DNA of 64,000 bases from Roridomyces roridus (taxonomy: Eukaryota > Basidiomycota > Agaricomycetes > Agaricales > Mycenaceae), in assembly GCA_029378245.1 (NCBI GenBank), contig JARKIF010000003.1, forward strand, positions 3,038,001-3,102,000, given 5' to 3'. Positions 54,576 through 64,000 of the stretch are shown one piece after another. Numbering within the stretch: position 1 is the first letter of the stretch; every line of letters starts with the position of its first letter. The notes below the pieces were generated by a model. The model saw only the letters and a program-made list of their open reading frames with translations. It did no database searches and had not been told where the DNA came from. Made by a program: the position numbers and the translations under genes.

Positions 54576-57228
54576 AGGTTGACTCGGCGATTCCGCAGCG
54601 CGCCGCGGCTCGTTCTCGGCAGTAGATAATTTGGATTCGGCCCTTCGCAGACATGACGCGGCTCCTCTCCCAAGGTCTGCGGCGATGGTCATACGGAATG
54701 CGGCGTTGTCACGGCACTTCTGCGGTAGCATCGCGGCGTGCCTCCCTCATTAATAGCTTCACATTTTCGAAATTTGTCTCCATCAGTCAATGCGTCATTG
54801 AATAAGGTACCAAGAACCACCGACACTGCTGCTGCCCACGACCACGGACCGTAATCCGTTTGGTTCCCGGTCCCGGGACCGTTGACAGCGCTGACACATC
54901 ACATCACACGATTCACACCTTGTTTTACACCACCACCGAAATTCTCGCCACTTGCCTCGACATCCGCAGTGCATCTCGCTCTCGGCCAGGCTGCATGCAT
55001 CACTCCATCCATCCAGCTGGGATGCTGTTCAATGAGATAGAAGACTCCTTGCTTTACAGATCACACCACGGTCCACCACATGAGTACTCTCCACGCGCCT
55101 CGACTTCCCTGCACGTTCTCAGCCACGCCTCGTGCATCACTCCGTCCATCCAGCCAGAGGACTAAGACTCTTCAAGGTTCAAATTGCTCATCTTTCCAGC
55201 CAGAGTCTACCATTTCTGTGTCTCTCTTAAATCTTTGGTGGTGGCCATGGCTCTGTGTTGTTGGCTTTCTCTGCTGTTGCATCATCAACCCGACTAGTAC
55301 TCTCCTGGATGCCCCACAAATACAGGACTACAGCCTGAGGATTCCAAATTTTAACTCCACTGACGGATGTATCTCGAACTCAAGCAAATCTGTGTATTGT
55401 CTTGGGCCTCAGAGTTGCGGGCGACGACGATCAACCAACTTCTCAATTCGACGCTGATGGTCAGGTGCAAGTTGGGCCGGTCCTTTCGTACTTTCGCAGG
55501 CACTACGGCGGCGAAGGGTCGGCGGCGCGGCGTATGATGCGGCGATGACGCGGCGCCAATGCAGCTGGTGCCGCGGCAGTTGCGAAGTTTTCTGCCCCAA
55601 CCACACATGTCTTCCATGCTTGAGAAAACCGTCTGATGCGTCCAACATACACTGCAGACAACTTACTATTTTGTGACGCAAATATATCCTGGAGCAGATG
55701 TACGACGGGTTCGGCGTTGAAAGTGAGATGTTGAATGTGCGGCGATGCGGCAGTGACGCGGCGCTGAATCGGCGTGAAGTTGACTTTGCCGCGTCGACAG
55801 AGCCTCGCAGCCAGCTCAGTATGTATATCTTTTACTATATGTTTATGCTCATCGCGGCCGATCAGGCCAAACACCCCTTTCTCATTCCCCTCTTGATCAT
55901 GTCCACCACATCCACCACCGTCATTGGGATGCTTCTCTGTCTTCTCGCAACCACAAATATGGACAAGCTGGAGCAGCTATATCTCTGGGTGTATCCGGTC
56001 CTCTCACCCTGGCTGACTGTACGAACCGTTCTTGCGCTCCATACGCTGGTACTACTCTCCTTGATTGTTGTGGTGCTCAATCTGCTGGTTCTGGTGCATA
56101 ATTTGCAAGTCCATCGGCCTGGGCAAGCAAACCGAACCCGCCTGACTCCTTATTATGCCGAAGATAGTAAGCCTGCATTCGATTCGTCTTCATCTTACTG
56201 TGGTTAACATCGACTCTGTCGCAGGGACAACACTGCTCGGATATGTTCGGGAGGAGGGAGAGGTCCTCGCTGCAACAGCTCGTATGTCATCTCTTCTATT
56301 GTTGATTGTTGCAAGTGAAAATACTTATTGTATCTTGCGTAGACAACCCCCACACAGCTCTCGCCGCTGCCGATTCCGGTCAAGACAGCCCCCTGATCAG
56401 TGAGAACATCCCTGATGCTGTCCTGACGACCTGGGATGGATTCCCGAATGGAAGATTCCGTGTTCACTTCACACGGGCACAATTTGCCGCCACATCGAAG
56501 GTGGCCTTGTACTGGGTCTCTGCCAAACTGCGTGGTGGTCGGCGAGGGTCTACTTCCGCCGCGACGCCTGACAAGGGCCGTTTATCACTTCATCGCTGTT
56601 CAGGCATTATTGAATGCAACTCCGGAGAGTGCACTGTGCAAATTGCGCCTGGAGCGGACGCGTCGAAGCAAATCAAGGTGCGATGTGCTTGTGGGCTTGC
56701 CCTTCGCCACCGTCCTTGCACTGCGGAATGGTCTCTGGTCCAGTACGATGATGGCGCGATTTTCGAGCACGGCGGCCTACACACCCACTCTTCATACACT
56801 CACTCGCTTCCAAAGGCTGGGAATAAACTCAAGGCATTTGTGCCGAAGCCGCCGGTCTCTCTTTCCCAGTCAAATGACGAAGTGAGAACTGTCGCTACAA
56901 AAATGATTCTCCCTCACGCAGAAGGTAGGTTTTTGAAGTAGCAATATGACTCAACTAACAATGACATTCGCAGAGGATAATTCGTCGAGCGAGGACCAAG
57001 TTGAACGGGTCAAAATCGGTACGTCGTCGGCGTGCCTACATCACCAAAACCGGGAAAAACATGTATGGCCATATCATGCCATATATGGGCCGGGAGGGCT
57101 GGGAGGCTGATCCGGCTGATGAACTTTCCATCCGCCCTTACTTAACATCTCTCGAGATCGCAATCGCTCATCCGCCTGATGAACTTTCATCAGCCTCGTC
57201 CAGATGGAGGAGCCTCGTCGAATCCAGT

Positions 57229-57390
57229 CATGCTTTCCAATCTGAGTGCGGCGAGATACCCCATGTAAGTGCATATCATGCAAGTGAAATAGGCAGGTGC
57301 TCTCGAATACGCCTCATGCTCCCCAATCCGAGAGCGGCAAGATACCGCATATAAGTGCATATCATGCAAGTGAATACACGGCAGGATCGT
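57229..57390. repeat. Two tandem ~80-bp units inside the nested element
   Basis: Units at 57229 and 57314 share CATGC(T/C)..CCAATC, GCGGC.AGATACC and AAGTGCATATCATGCAAGTG. Just upstream, CTGATGAACTTTCC and CTGATGAACTTTCA recur about 60 bp apart. Likely expansion inside a former intron. Confidence 0.65.
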
Positions 57391-58149
57391 ACATCCCAGC
57401 TTGCTCTCAGACGCCAATAAAGCACAGACGAGGATAGGAAGCAATATTATTTATTGAGAGACGGCGAGAAGCCATGCAGTTACGGACACGCTCTTTGCGA
57501 ATGTGAGTCATGTTCGTTCGTTTTATGACCAGGCTAACAGTTTCAACTGCTTCGGCTGTGGGCAGATTGAAAACGCCGAGGAAGACAAATCTCGTCTGGT
57601 GCAGTGCGAGAGCTGTGAATTCTGGTCCCATATTCAATGCCAGCCTGAGGAGGGTGTGGATTGGGATGATCCAGACGTGCGGTATCGCTGTCGGAGATGC
57701 ATTCCCAGACCAGCAGAACAACTGTGCGTCATCTCGATCTGACAATCTCGTGTTGTTGTTGACCCGCATCCAGATTCTTCTGCCGGGAGATTGCAGTGCT
57801 TCCGGATCCGAGAGTCGGGAACCCCTGGAAAGCGGACGTCAAGTGGTACCCCGCACGCTTTGTGCGCCATCGTCCCGGCAAGGCAGATGCAGAGTTCGTA
57901 TTCAGATTTTTGGACTGTGTTGATTTGGCACCACAAGGACCAGACGAATGGGTCCCACTTCCCAAGTCTTACGGACGAAGCCGCGCCTTCTGCGAAAAGG
58001 TGTTGAAACAGTCGCTTCAACCCGACCAGGTCAAGTTTTCACTACTCTGGGAACATTCACGCTAATGTACCGCCGGCAGATTGGGGTCATCTTCGGAGAA
58101 GCCCACAACACGAGATCATCCACTGATCCCAATTTTCAACAATGCCATT

Positions 58150-59640
58150 GAGCCGCTGATGAGCATGGAATTTGACTGCCCTTGAAAACGCGTATTTTGC
58201 ACGATTTCAGATGTGGTTTCCATACTATATGATCTCAATACGAGAGCTGATGTCGAGCCCAGAGACAGTCAGTACGGTGGATACTTTAGAGTACTATACA
58301 GGTTGAAGGGTATTTACCTGGATACGACTGATGGACTCACTCCGAAACATGTAGGAGGTGTGGATACCTGCCTTACCAATGGGATACACCAATTAAACAG
58401 TTCTTAACCGTTGTATGATTGTCAGCAGTTCAAACCTTGGTGCAAGTGCAATTCGGAGGTTCGGGAGTTCACGGAATGATGGACAAGTCGGCCGAATGAC
58501 CTGAAACATGAGCAGACCGCCGAGACGGGTCCGATGGAAGTGATGTAGTAGCCGGAACAAGTGGATTCCGGCTCGGATACGGACTTTTAGTCAAGTATCT
58601 GCTGGTATCCGAGACCAAGAGTGGGAGACATGGGTATCGTTCGAGACCTACAACACGTGGGAGTACGTTTTGAGGCCATACTCTGGAGGGGAAGAAGGGA
58701 TACAAGATATCCAAACTGTCCGAGTCATGGATCAGCGATGGAATCACGAGATAACATGCTGAATCATGGCTTGGCGCTCTGGCTGACTGAGCACCAGTGC
58801 CAGATCAACCAATCAGGTCGTTTCTATTCAGGATACGTGGGAGATTCATCATTATTGCGCCATTCATTTGTACTATCATATGATTCCCGGACATGTATAA
58901 AGTAGATAGAGTGTTACCCAAGAGGGCAGCGGATACTTCCCCCACTAGCAAGCTACCAGCTGCGACTACGGGATTTGTCCGAGGCTTTCGAAGGTGCATT
59001 GCGTAGAATAAGCAATCGCCCTTGAAAATCTAAATTGTTGTTTGTTGGCTCCTGTTGTGTGAATCGAGTTTGAAGCATAGTTGGTTCGAGTACCAGTTGG
59101 ATTGTGATTAGGGTTTCAGCTCAGTGGCAGCTTTGGAAGGCTTGCTACGGCTTGGTACGGTTTGTGTGTCAGTTAGGGTCTGGTTGTGTGTTCAGTGTCA
59201 GGAATTGGTTCAGGAATTGTTGGAATTTACGAAATCCGTGTTGTATCGGTCGCTGTCGTCCTCGGATACCAGTGTAAAAGGGATCGAGAGACCCAAATAC
59301 CTCGCTTTGTGCAACCCGGCTTTTAGCCAAACCTTTATACATCTTTTGTGTTCAGCTGAGAAGCTTAAAATCTACAAAAGCGCTTTAGAATTGTCATTCT
59401 TGGTTCATATCAAGGATCTTGATTCGCAATACAAAACTCGACCACTCATATCGAGACAATATCACAGTATTCCCTACAACCTTTCATAAGGCCCTGTACT
59501 AGGGACTTATACTCGCCTTTGCCTGCTGTCAATATAGTTGTCACTTGCCCCGGAGCTTCGTGATTGGGTTGTTTAGATATAGATTCGTCTGTATCGAGAC
59601 TCATCTAGTCTTGTTGTTTTGAGTTGGTTGATTTCTATAG
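58150..59640. other. Non-coding interruption in the nested element's gene
   Basis: About 1.5 kb without recognisable coding sequence between two halves of the multi-domain gene. It differs in texture from the flanks (AT-richer, TTGG/GGTT-rich near 59090-59240). A further inserted element is suspected but I found no matched ends. Confidence 0.35.
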
Positions 59641-60826
59641 TAGGTTTAGGGCACATACATCACCGCTAGGCAAGCTTCTGACGTCCTTCCCCGACAATCA
59701 TCCGGTTGTCCAGTCCTACCGATCCTTCTTCACCGCGGATCTGGAGGATCATGACGAGACCGAGATTGAATGTTGGCTGAGGCGGGCAAACTTGGATGAT
59801 CCCGTCAACGAACTTACAGCACTCATGACACGTACGCTCAAACAACTCAACAACTTCGGAGTTGTCACTGTTCCCGACGCAGCAGAGCGGCGACACAGGG
59901 TCTTGGCAGTTGGGCGAGCTCTGTTACAAATTTTGGCCATTCAACACGACCTTGAAGAGCCGCTGGATCTGAACGGTGATGCTTATGACCTCGTCAATGG
60001 GCACATTGAGTCGCTCAGCATGGACGGAGGGGAAGCGTTTCGAGCTATGTATATGGCCACAAAACCGAAATTACTGTCTCATGCAAAATTCTGGGACAGA
60101 GCAGCATTTGTGGAAGAGTGCGGAGAGTTCATCATCAGCCACGAGCTGAACGATGGAAGATACCGGCCTGCGACCTACGGACGTGTGGCACCACCGGAAA
60201 CTCGGCGACCCCGTATAGCCGTGGAGATTTCCTCAGACGAGACGTCGAAGCGCACTTCACGCAACCGCACGCGACGCCGAGCCGAGGATGAGGGCACCGA
60301 TGAAGATGCTCCGCCTGCGAAGAGACCGGCACAATCAAACAGGGAGCTGAGGCCTCGCAACCAGGGAGTTGTCGTGTATGCACCGGTCGTACCTCCCGCA
60401 CCTCCCGTGGATGAAGCCAAAATTACGGGACGAGGAAGGGGGTGGTTTACCATGGAAGAGTGAGGGCAGTGGATCAGAGTCATGGGAATCAACGAGTAGC
60501 GGGTAGTTACATGTACTTAATGTGTATTTCCTCGACTGAAAGTCATTGTATGTATTGTTTGGAATCAGGGGGTGTGGTGCAAGTTGAGCACAGGGACCTG
60601 GACGCCCAGGGTCCCGAGCGTATCACATCAACGGTGACGCAAGTGATCATGCAACTAGTGCGGTGCTGCCTCGGCGACAAGAAAGTAGTGCTGCGGCAAT
60701 GCGCGTAGGTGACGCGGCGGTCGTATATGGGTACGCGGCGATGGTATGGCGGTGCCTGGCGATGATATATTGAAATATGGCGCTGACGCGGCTCCACTCG
60801 GCCGACGCGGCGAAATATCCGTGCCC

Positions 60827-63412
60827 GCTCCGTTTCCAGCCGAGGCTGAACGGACATATTCTGACATCGGTGACAACACTTTCACAGATGTTTGGGGACC
60901 ATCGCGCGTCACCGGCATCTCGGGCGAGCGCTATTACATCAGCTTCACGGACGCAAAGACACACCGCACTATCCTCTACTTCATGAAGAAGCGCACGGAG
61001 GTCATAGACAAAATGCAGCACTACGACGCGTACATTTCCACGCAAACCGGCAAACGTGTCAAAGCTTTTCATTGTGACAATGCCAAGGAATACATTTCTA
61101 AGGCAGTTCGCGACTATCTCGGCTCCCGCGGCATCCGTCTTGAGCTCACGGCACCTTACTCACCTCAGCAGAACGGTGTTGCCGAGCGGCTCAATCGCAC
61201 GCTTATTGAGCATGCTCGTGCCATGCTCGCCGCACACAGCTTACCCCTTTCCCTCTGGCCCGAAGCCGTTGCCTACGCCACGTACCTGAAAAATAGGTCA
61301 CCCTCGCGCGCTCTCGGTGATAAGATTACACCGGACGAGGCCTATACAGGAAAGAAGCCTGATGTCAGTGCTCTAGAGGAATTCGGCAATCCCTGCAAAG
61401 TCTTGCAGCAGGATGGCAAGAACGGTAAAGTCTTTGTTAAGACTAAATCTTGCAAATTTGTTAGACTTTCCGACGAATCCGGTGCTTGGCGTTACTACAA
61501 CCCACATACGCACAAGGTACTTACCTCACGGAACATCACTTTCATCCGGGAACCTGTCACATCTGACACAGCTCCACCTCCGCTCAAGGGGGAGAGTTTG
61601 TTGGATTCCACTTTGAAATCCACGACGCCAACAGCCACCCCCATCACTCCACCGTCTCTCATCGCTCCCACTCTGAGCACTCTGACACCTGTCCCATCCG
61701 TTTCCGCATCACCGGCCACCACACCCCGCCCGAAGGCACCACGCGACATCAGCAGTGCCATCTCGGAGCATAACATCATTCCCGGCCCACGCACTCGGAA
61801 GTACGCTAAGCCCGACAGTGCACTACTCGGCTTCGCGCTGCCCGCCGTAAATTCCGACCCCATCTCAAATGATCCACTCACAGTCAACGAGGCTAAGTCA
61901 CGGCCAGACTGGCCCGAGTGGAAGAAAGCAATGGACAAGGAAATGGATCAGCTCCGTAACCTCAATACATTTTCCCCCGCACCTTTACCCCGGGATTGCA
62001 CCGCCATTCCCTGTAAATGGGTTTTCCGTGTGAAGCGCGACGAGAACGGCTCTATCACACGCTACAAGGCCCGTCTCGTTGCTAAAGGATTTTCTCAGAT
62101 CCCCGGCATCGACTTTGATGAAACTTTTGCACCCGTCGTTCGCATGGAAACCATCCGTCTACTTCTCGCTCTCGCCGCCCGTTACAACCTTGACATACAT
62201 GTGGTTGACGTTATCGGTGCTTACCTCAATGGCAAGCTCAACGAGGAGATTTACATGCAACAACCCGAGTTATATCAGGATGGCACAACTCTCGCACTAC
62301 GACTCAACAAGGCTATTTATGGTCTTAAGCAGTCCGGCCGTGTCTGGAACATTGAACTCAACTCATCCTTCCTCTCCCGCGGATACTCACGCCTTCTATC
62401 CGACCAGTGCGTTTACATCAAACGTAGCGGCACCGACATCACGATCATAGCCGTTCATGTTGATGACATGACCATCCTTGCATCATCGCCCGCGCTCATC
62501 GCTGCCGCGGAATCCGAACTTGAGCAGATGTTCAATATCAAGAAACTCGGTGATATTCGCCAACTTTTGGGAATGGAGATCACTCGAGACACTGACGGTT
62601 CTATCTTTCTGAGCCAGTCACAGTACATCACCAAGATTCTCGAGCGGTTCCAGATGCAGAACTCCAACCCCTCTGCCACACCAATGGATCCCCACGTGAA
62701 ACTCACCAAGACACCCGACTCGGAGTCTCACCCTGAGATCAAACATGTCTATCAGCACATGGTTGGATCACTCATGTACGCCGCCATTTCCACGCGGCCC
62801 GACATCTCCTTTGCCGTTCAGACTCTCTCCCAGTTCAGTCTGAATCCCGGCCCCGCTCACCTCACCGCCGTCAAACGAGTTTTCCGCTATCTTCGCGGCA
62901 CCGTCAATCTCGGTATCAAATACACGTCGGATCAGCACTCCACCATCGAGTTATTCTCTGATGCCGACTGGGCTAACTTGCCTGATGACCGCCGATCTGT
63001 CACCGGCTACCTCTCAACCCTTGCAGGGGGAGTCGTGACTTGGAATTCAAAGAAGCAACCAACCACGGCGCTATCGAGCATGGAGGCAGAGTACATGGCT
63101 CTTGCATCAGCCACCCGCGAAGCTCTCTGGCTTCGTAGTATGCTCTCTGAGCTCGGCCACGCATCCCATCTTCCCACTCACATCTCCGTTGACAATCACG
63201 GCACTATCTCCTTCGCGCAGAACTCTGGTTTCCACGCCCGCTCCAAACATATCGATGTTCGGCACCACTTCATTCGGGAGAACCTCACTTCTAACGAAGT
63301 ATCAGTTTCCTACTGCCCTACCTCGGAGAACACCGCGGACTTGTTTACCAAAGCACTCGACAAGTCCAAGCACGAGTATTTCGTCTCTCGACTTGGAATG
63401 ACTCGCGCTTGA
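60827..63412 (+). pseudogene. Copia integrase, reverse transcriptase and RNase H (3' half of pol)
   Basis: The sequence resumes after the nested element. The integrase core has TDVWGPSRVTGISGERYY, FHCDNAKEYI and PYSPQQNGVAERLNRT (DDE residues visible). After a Pro/Thr-rich linker the reverse transcriptase starts near 62010 (CKWVFRVKRDENGSITRYKA; DETFAPVVRMETIRLLLA; the catalytic box VHVDDM near 62455). RNase H follows (DADWANLPDDRRSVTGYL near 62960; SSMEAEYMALASATREALWL). It ends at 63412 just before the polypurine tract (GAGGGGGAG). The frame is open throughout, but its 5' edge is one base out of phase with the gag-protease half if the nested element and one duplication copy are removed. Confidence 0.93.
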
Positions 63413-63419
63413 GGGGGAG

Positions 63420-63457
63420 TGTTGTAGTAATCATTATTCCCCGACCTTCTACCCGAT
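63420..63457 (+). repeat. Truncated 3' LTR (38 bp)
   Basis: Identical to the first 38 bp of the 5' LTR, then sequence diverges. A polypurine tract lies immediately upstream. Confidence 0.88.
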
Positions 63458-64000
63458 GATACGACTGGTATCCGCGCAGGCGTGTAAACAGCGTAAAATC
63501 AAGATTTGGCACGCATACCAGCACCCCTCGATCCGGTGGTAGAATGATAGGAATAGAGCCGAGCTCCGAGCTGCTATTCAAATGTGTTCACGATGCATTG
63601 AGAGAGTTTCCAGTACACTACGCTTGGCTGTTCGATCAGGAGTCGGTTGTAGTGACTCGAATAGGCTTCCCGCGGGGACTCAGATATGCGGAGATACAGA
63701 TATCAAGGAGATATAACAAGCCCAGACAATATGTCAAGCATTGGTCGAGAGTACCACAGGATATTCATAGTTGGCGTGCAGTTGCACCAAGATTGATGTA
63801 TATTAATTGAGCGGGAGTGCTTTCCTCGAAGAGATAGCCTCCGCGGAAGTGTCCGAGATGATGTATACAGTTGCTGTTACATCGGGATGGTGTGTCAAGC
63901 GGTTGTTGAGCAATGTGGACTCGAGCCACAGAGTGGTGTTGCCTTTGCAGTTTAGGATCCGAGAGGAGAGTGACCCCGAGGGGTACTTTGCGGACTGAAC
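63458..64000. other. Window end, no supported gene
   Basis: A plus-strand frame from an ATG at 63544 (MIGIEPSSELLFKCVHDALR, 88 residues) has no recognised domain. The missing 5' exons of the second DUF4139 gene are not apparent here. Confidence 0.3.

Larger units (their letters stand above)
55899..60463 (+). pseudogene. Multi-domain gene of the nested element: membrane helices, GCM-like zinc finger, PHD finger, PWWP-like module
   Basis: Unknown role. Reading in order: MSTTSTTVIGMLLCLLATTN and a strong membrane helix (LALHTLVLLSLIVVVLNLLV) near 56040; after two introns, GRFRVHFTRAQFAATSKVAL and a Cys/His domain (RCSGIIECNSGECTV, CACGLALRHRPC, FEHGGLHTHSSYTH) resembling GCM/WRKY-type zinc binding (56590-56810). 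Then a PHD finger (NCFGCGQIENAEEDKSRLVQ, CESCEFWSHIQC, RYRCRRC; 57545-57705), a PWWP/BAH-like block (DVKWYPARFVRHRPGKADAE; DEWVPLPKSYGRSRAF; 57830-58000), LIPIFNNAIEPL near 58125, and after a ~1.5 kb interruption LLTSFPDNHPVVQSYRSFF (59675) through a basic C-terminus (RRRAEDEGTDEDAPPAKRP) to 60463. A repeat-bearing stretch at 57017-57540 and the gap 58150-59640 lack coding sense. One decayed gene or two adjacent genes are both possible. Confidence 0.6.
54225..60826 (+). mobile_element. 6.6 kb DNA element with 9-bp target duplication, nested in Copia
   Basis: The ends are GGGCCAGGATATTTCGCCGC and, reverse-complemented, GGGCACGGATATTTCGCCGC, about 23 bp of inverted repeat. The 9-bp duplication GCTCCGTTT lies at 54216-54224 and 60827-60835. 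A 9-bp duplication is typical of Mutator-like elements, but no MULE transposase motif was recognised inside. Subterminal DNA is full of GATGCGGCG / GACGCGGCGA repeats (54470-54740, 55500-55560, 55725-55800, 60700-60815). It encodes a large plus-strand gene with zinc-finger and PHD modules (55899-60463). Confidence 0.93.
52325..63457 (+). mobile_element. Ty1/Copia LTR retrotransposon, defective and carrying a nested insertion
   Basis: The 5' LTR (52325-52501), primer-binding site, gag-protease, integrase, reverse transcriptase and RNase H are all present, in the Copia order. The pol region is split by a 6.6 kb element (54225-60826), and the 3' LTR retains only 38 bp (63420-63457). The element landed in an exon of the second DUF4139 gene. 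It cannot transpose by itself as it stands. Confidence 0.95.

Noticed and set aside
54225..60826. Calling the nested element a proven Mutator transposon
   Set aside because: The 9-bp duplication fits, but no MULE transposase was recognised, so the superfamily stays open.

Overview
The window reads as a nuclear contig of a basidiomycete fungus, most likely an Agaricomycete. Genes are split by many ~45-60 nt introns. The protein families are typical of mushrooms and their relatives: GH131 glucanase, DUF6699, TPR/kelch/MYND proteins, an expanded XPG-like nuclease, a UbiA-like prenyltransferase and an MLKL-like N-terminal helical domain. No prokaryotic operons, CRISPR arrays or rRNA were seen. 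All family calls come from reading translations; no search was run.

Layout. 1-2.0 kb: 5' part of a Zn2Cys6 transcription factor (minus). 2.9-5.9 kb: a ~3 kb transposon (element A) with long inverted ends and an 8-bp target duplication. 5.9-8.9 kb: mostly non-coding, with a SINE-like piece and unresolved coding-like sequence. 8.9-13.2 kb: an XPG/GEN1-like nuclease followed 115 bp later by a Crypton-type tyrosine recombinase with a GCR1_C domain. 14.1-15.1 kb: truncated DUF6699 paralog. 15.1-20.3 kb: a protein kinase gene broken by element B (sister of A) and carrying a MITE in an intron. 21-23 kb: little that can be called. 23.3-25.2 kb: full-length DUF6699 protein with a Gly/Trp-rich N-terminus. 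26.1-27.2 kb: GH131. 27.5-31.7 kb: TPR/kelch/MYND gene split by a ~1.8 kb insert. 31.8-33.9 kb: DUF4139 protein. 34.9-39.7 kb: two convergent paralogous MFS transporters. 40.1-41.2 kb: uncharacterised gene. 41.6-42.8 kb: MLKL-like fragment with a MITE. 43.4-50.6 kb: three SDR genes, a Dap1-like heme protein and a UbiA-like enzyme. 50.7-52.3 kb: a second DUF4139 copy cut by a Copia retrotransposon (52.3-63.5 kb), itself split by a 6.6 kb element with a 9-bp target duplication.

How it fits together. The window is a record of transposition and segmental duplication. At least five insertions can be delimited, four of them by exact target-site duplications, and they break the kinase, the Copia element, the MLKL-like gene and probably the kelch gene. 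Duplicated blocks include a promoter plus first codons shared by two unrelated genes (transcription factor and kinase), DUF6699, DUF4139, MFS and SDR. The 43-50 kb stretch, with UbiA, SDRs, Dap1 and nearby transporters, could serve a terpenoid pathway, but this is inference. Several conserved genes carry single-base indels in homopolymers, so some apparent pseudogenes may be sequencing errors.
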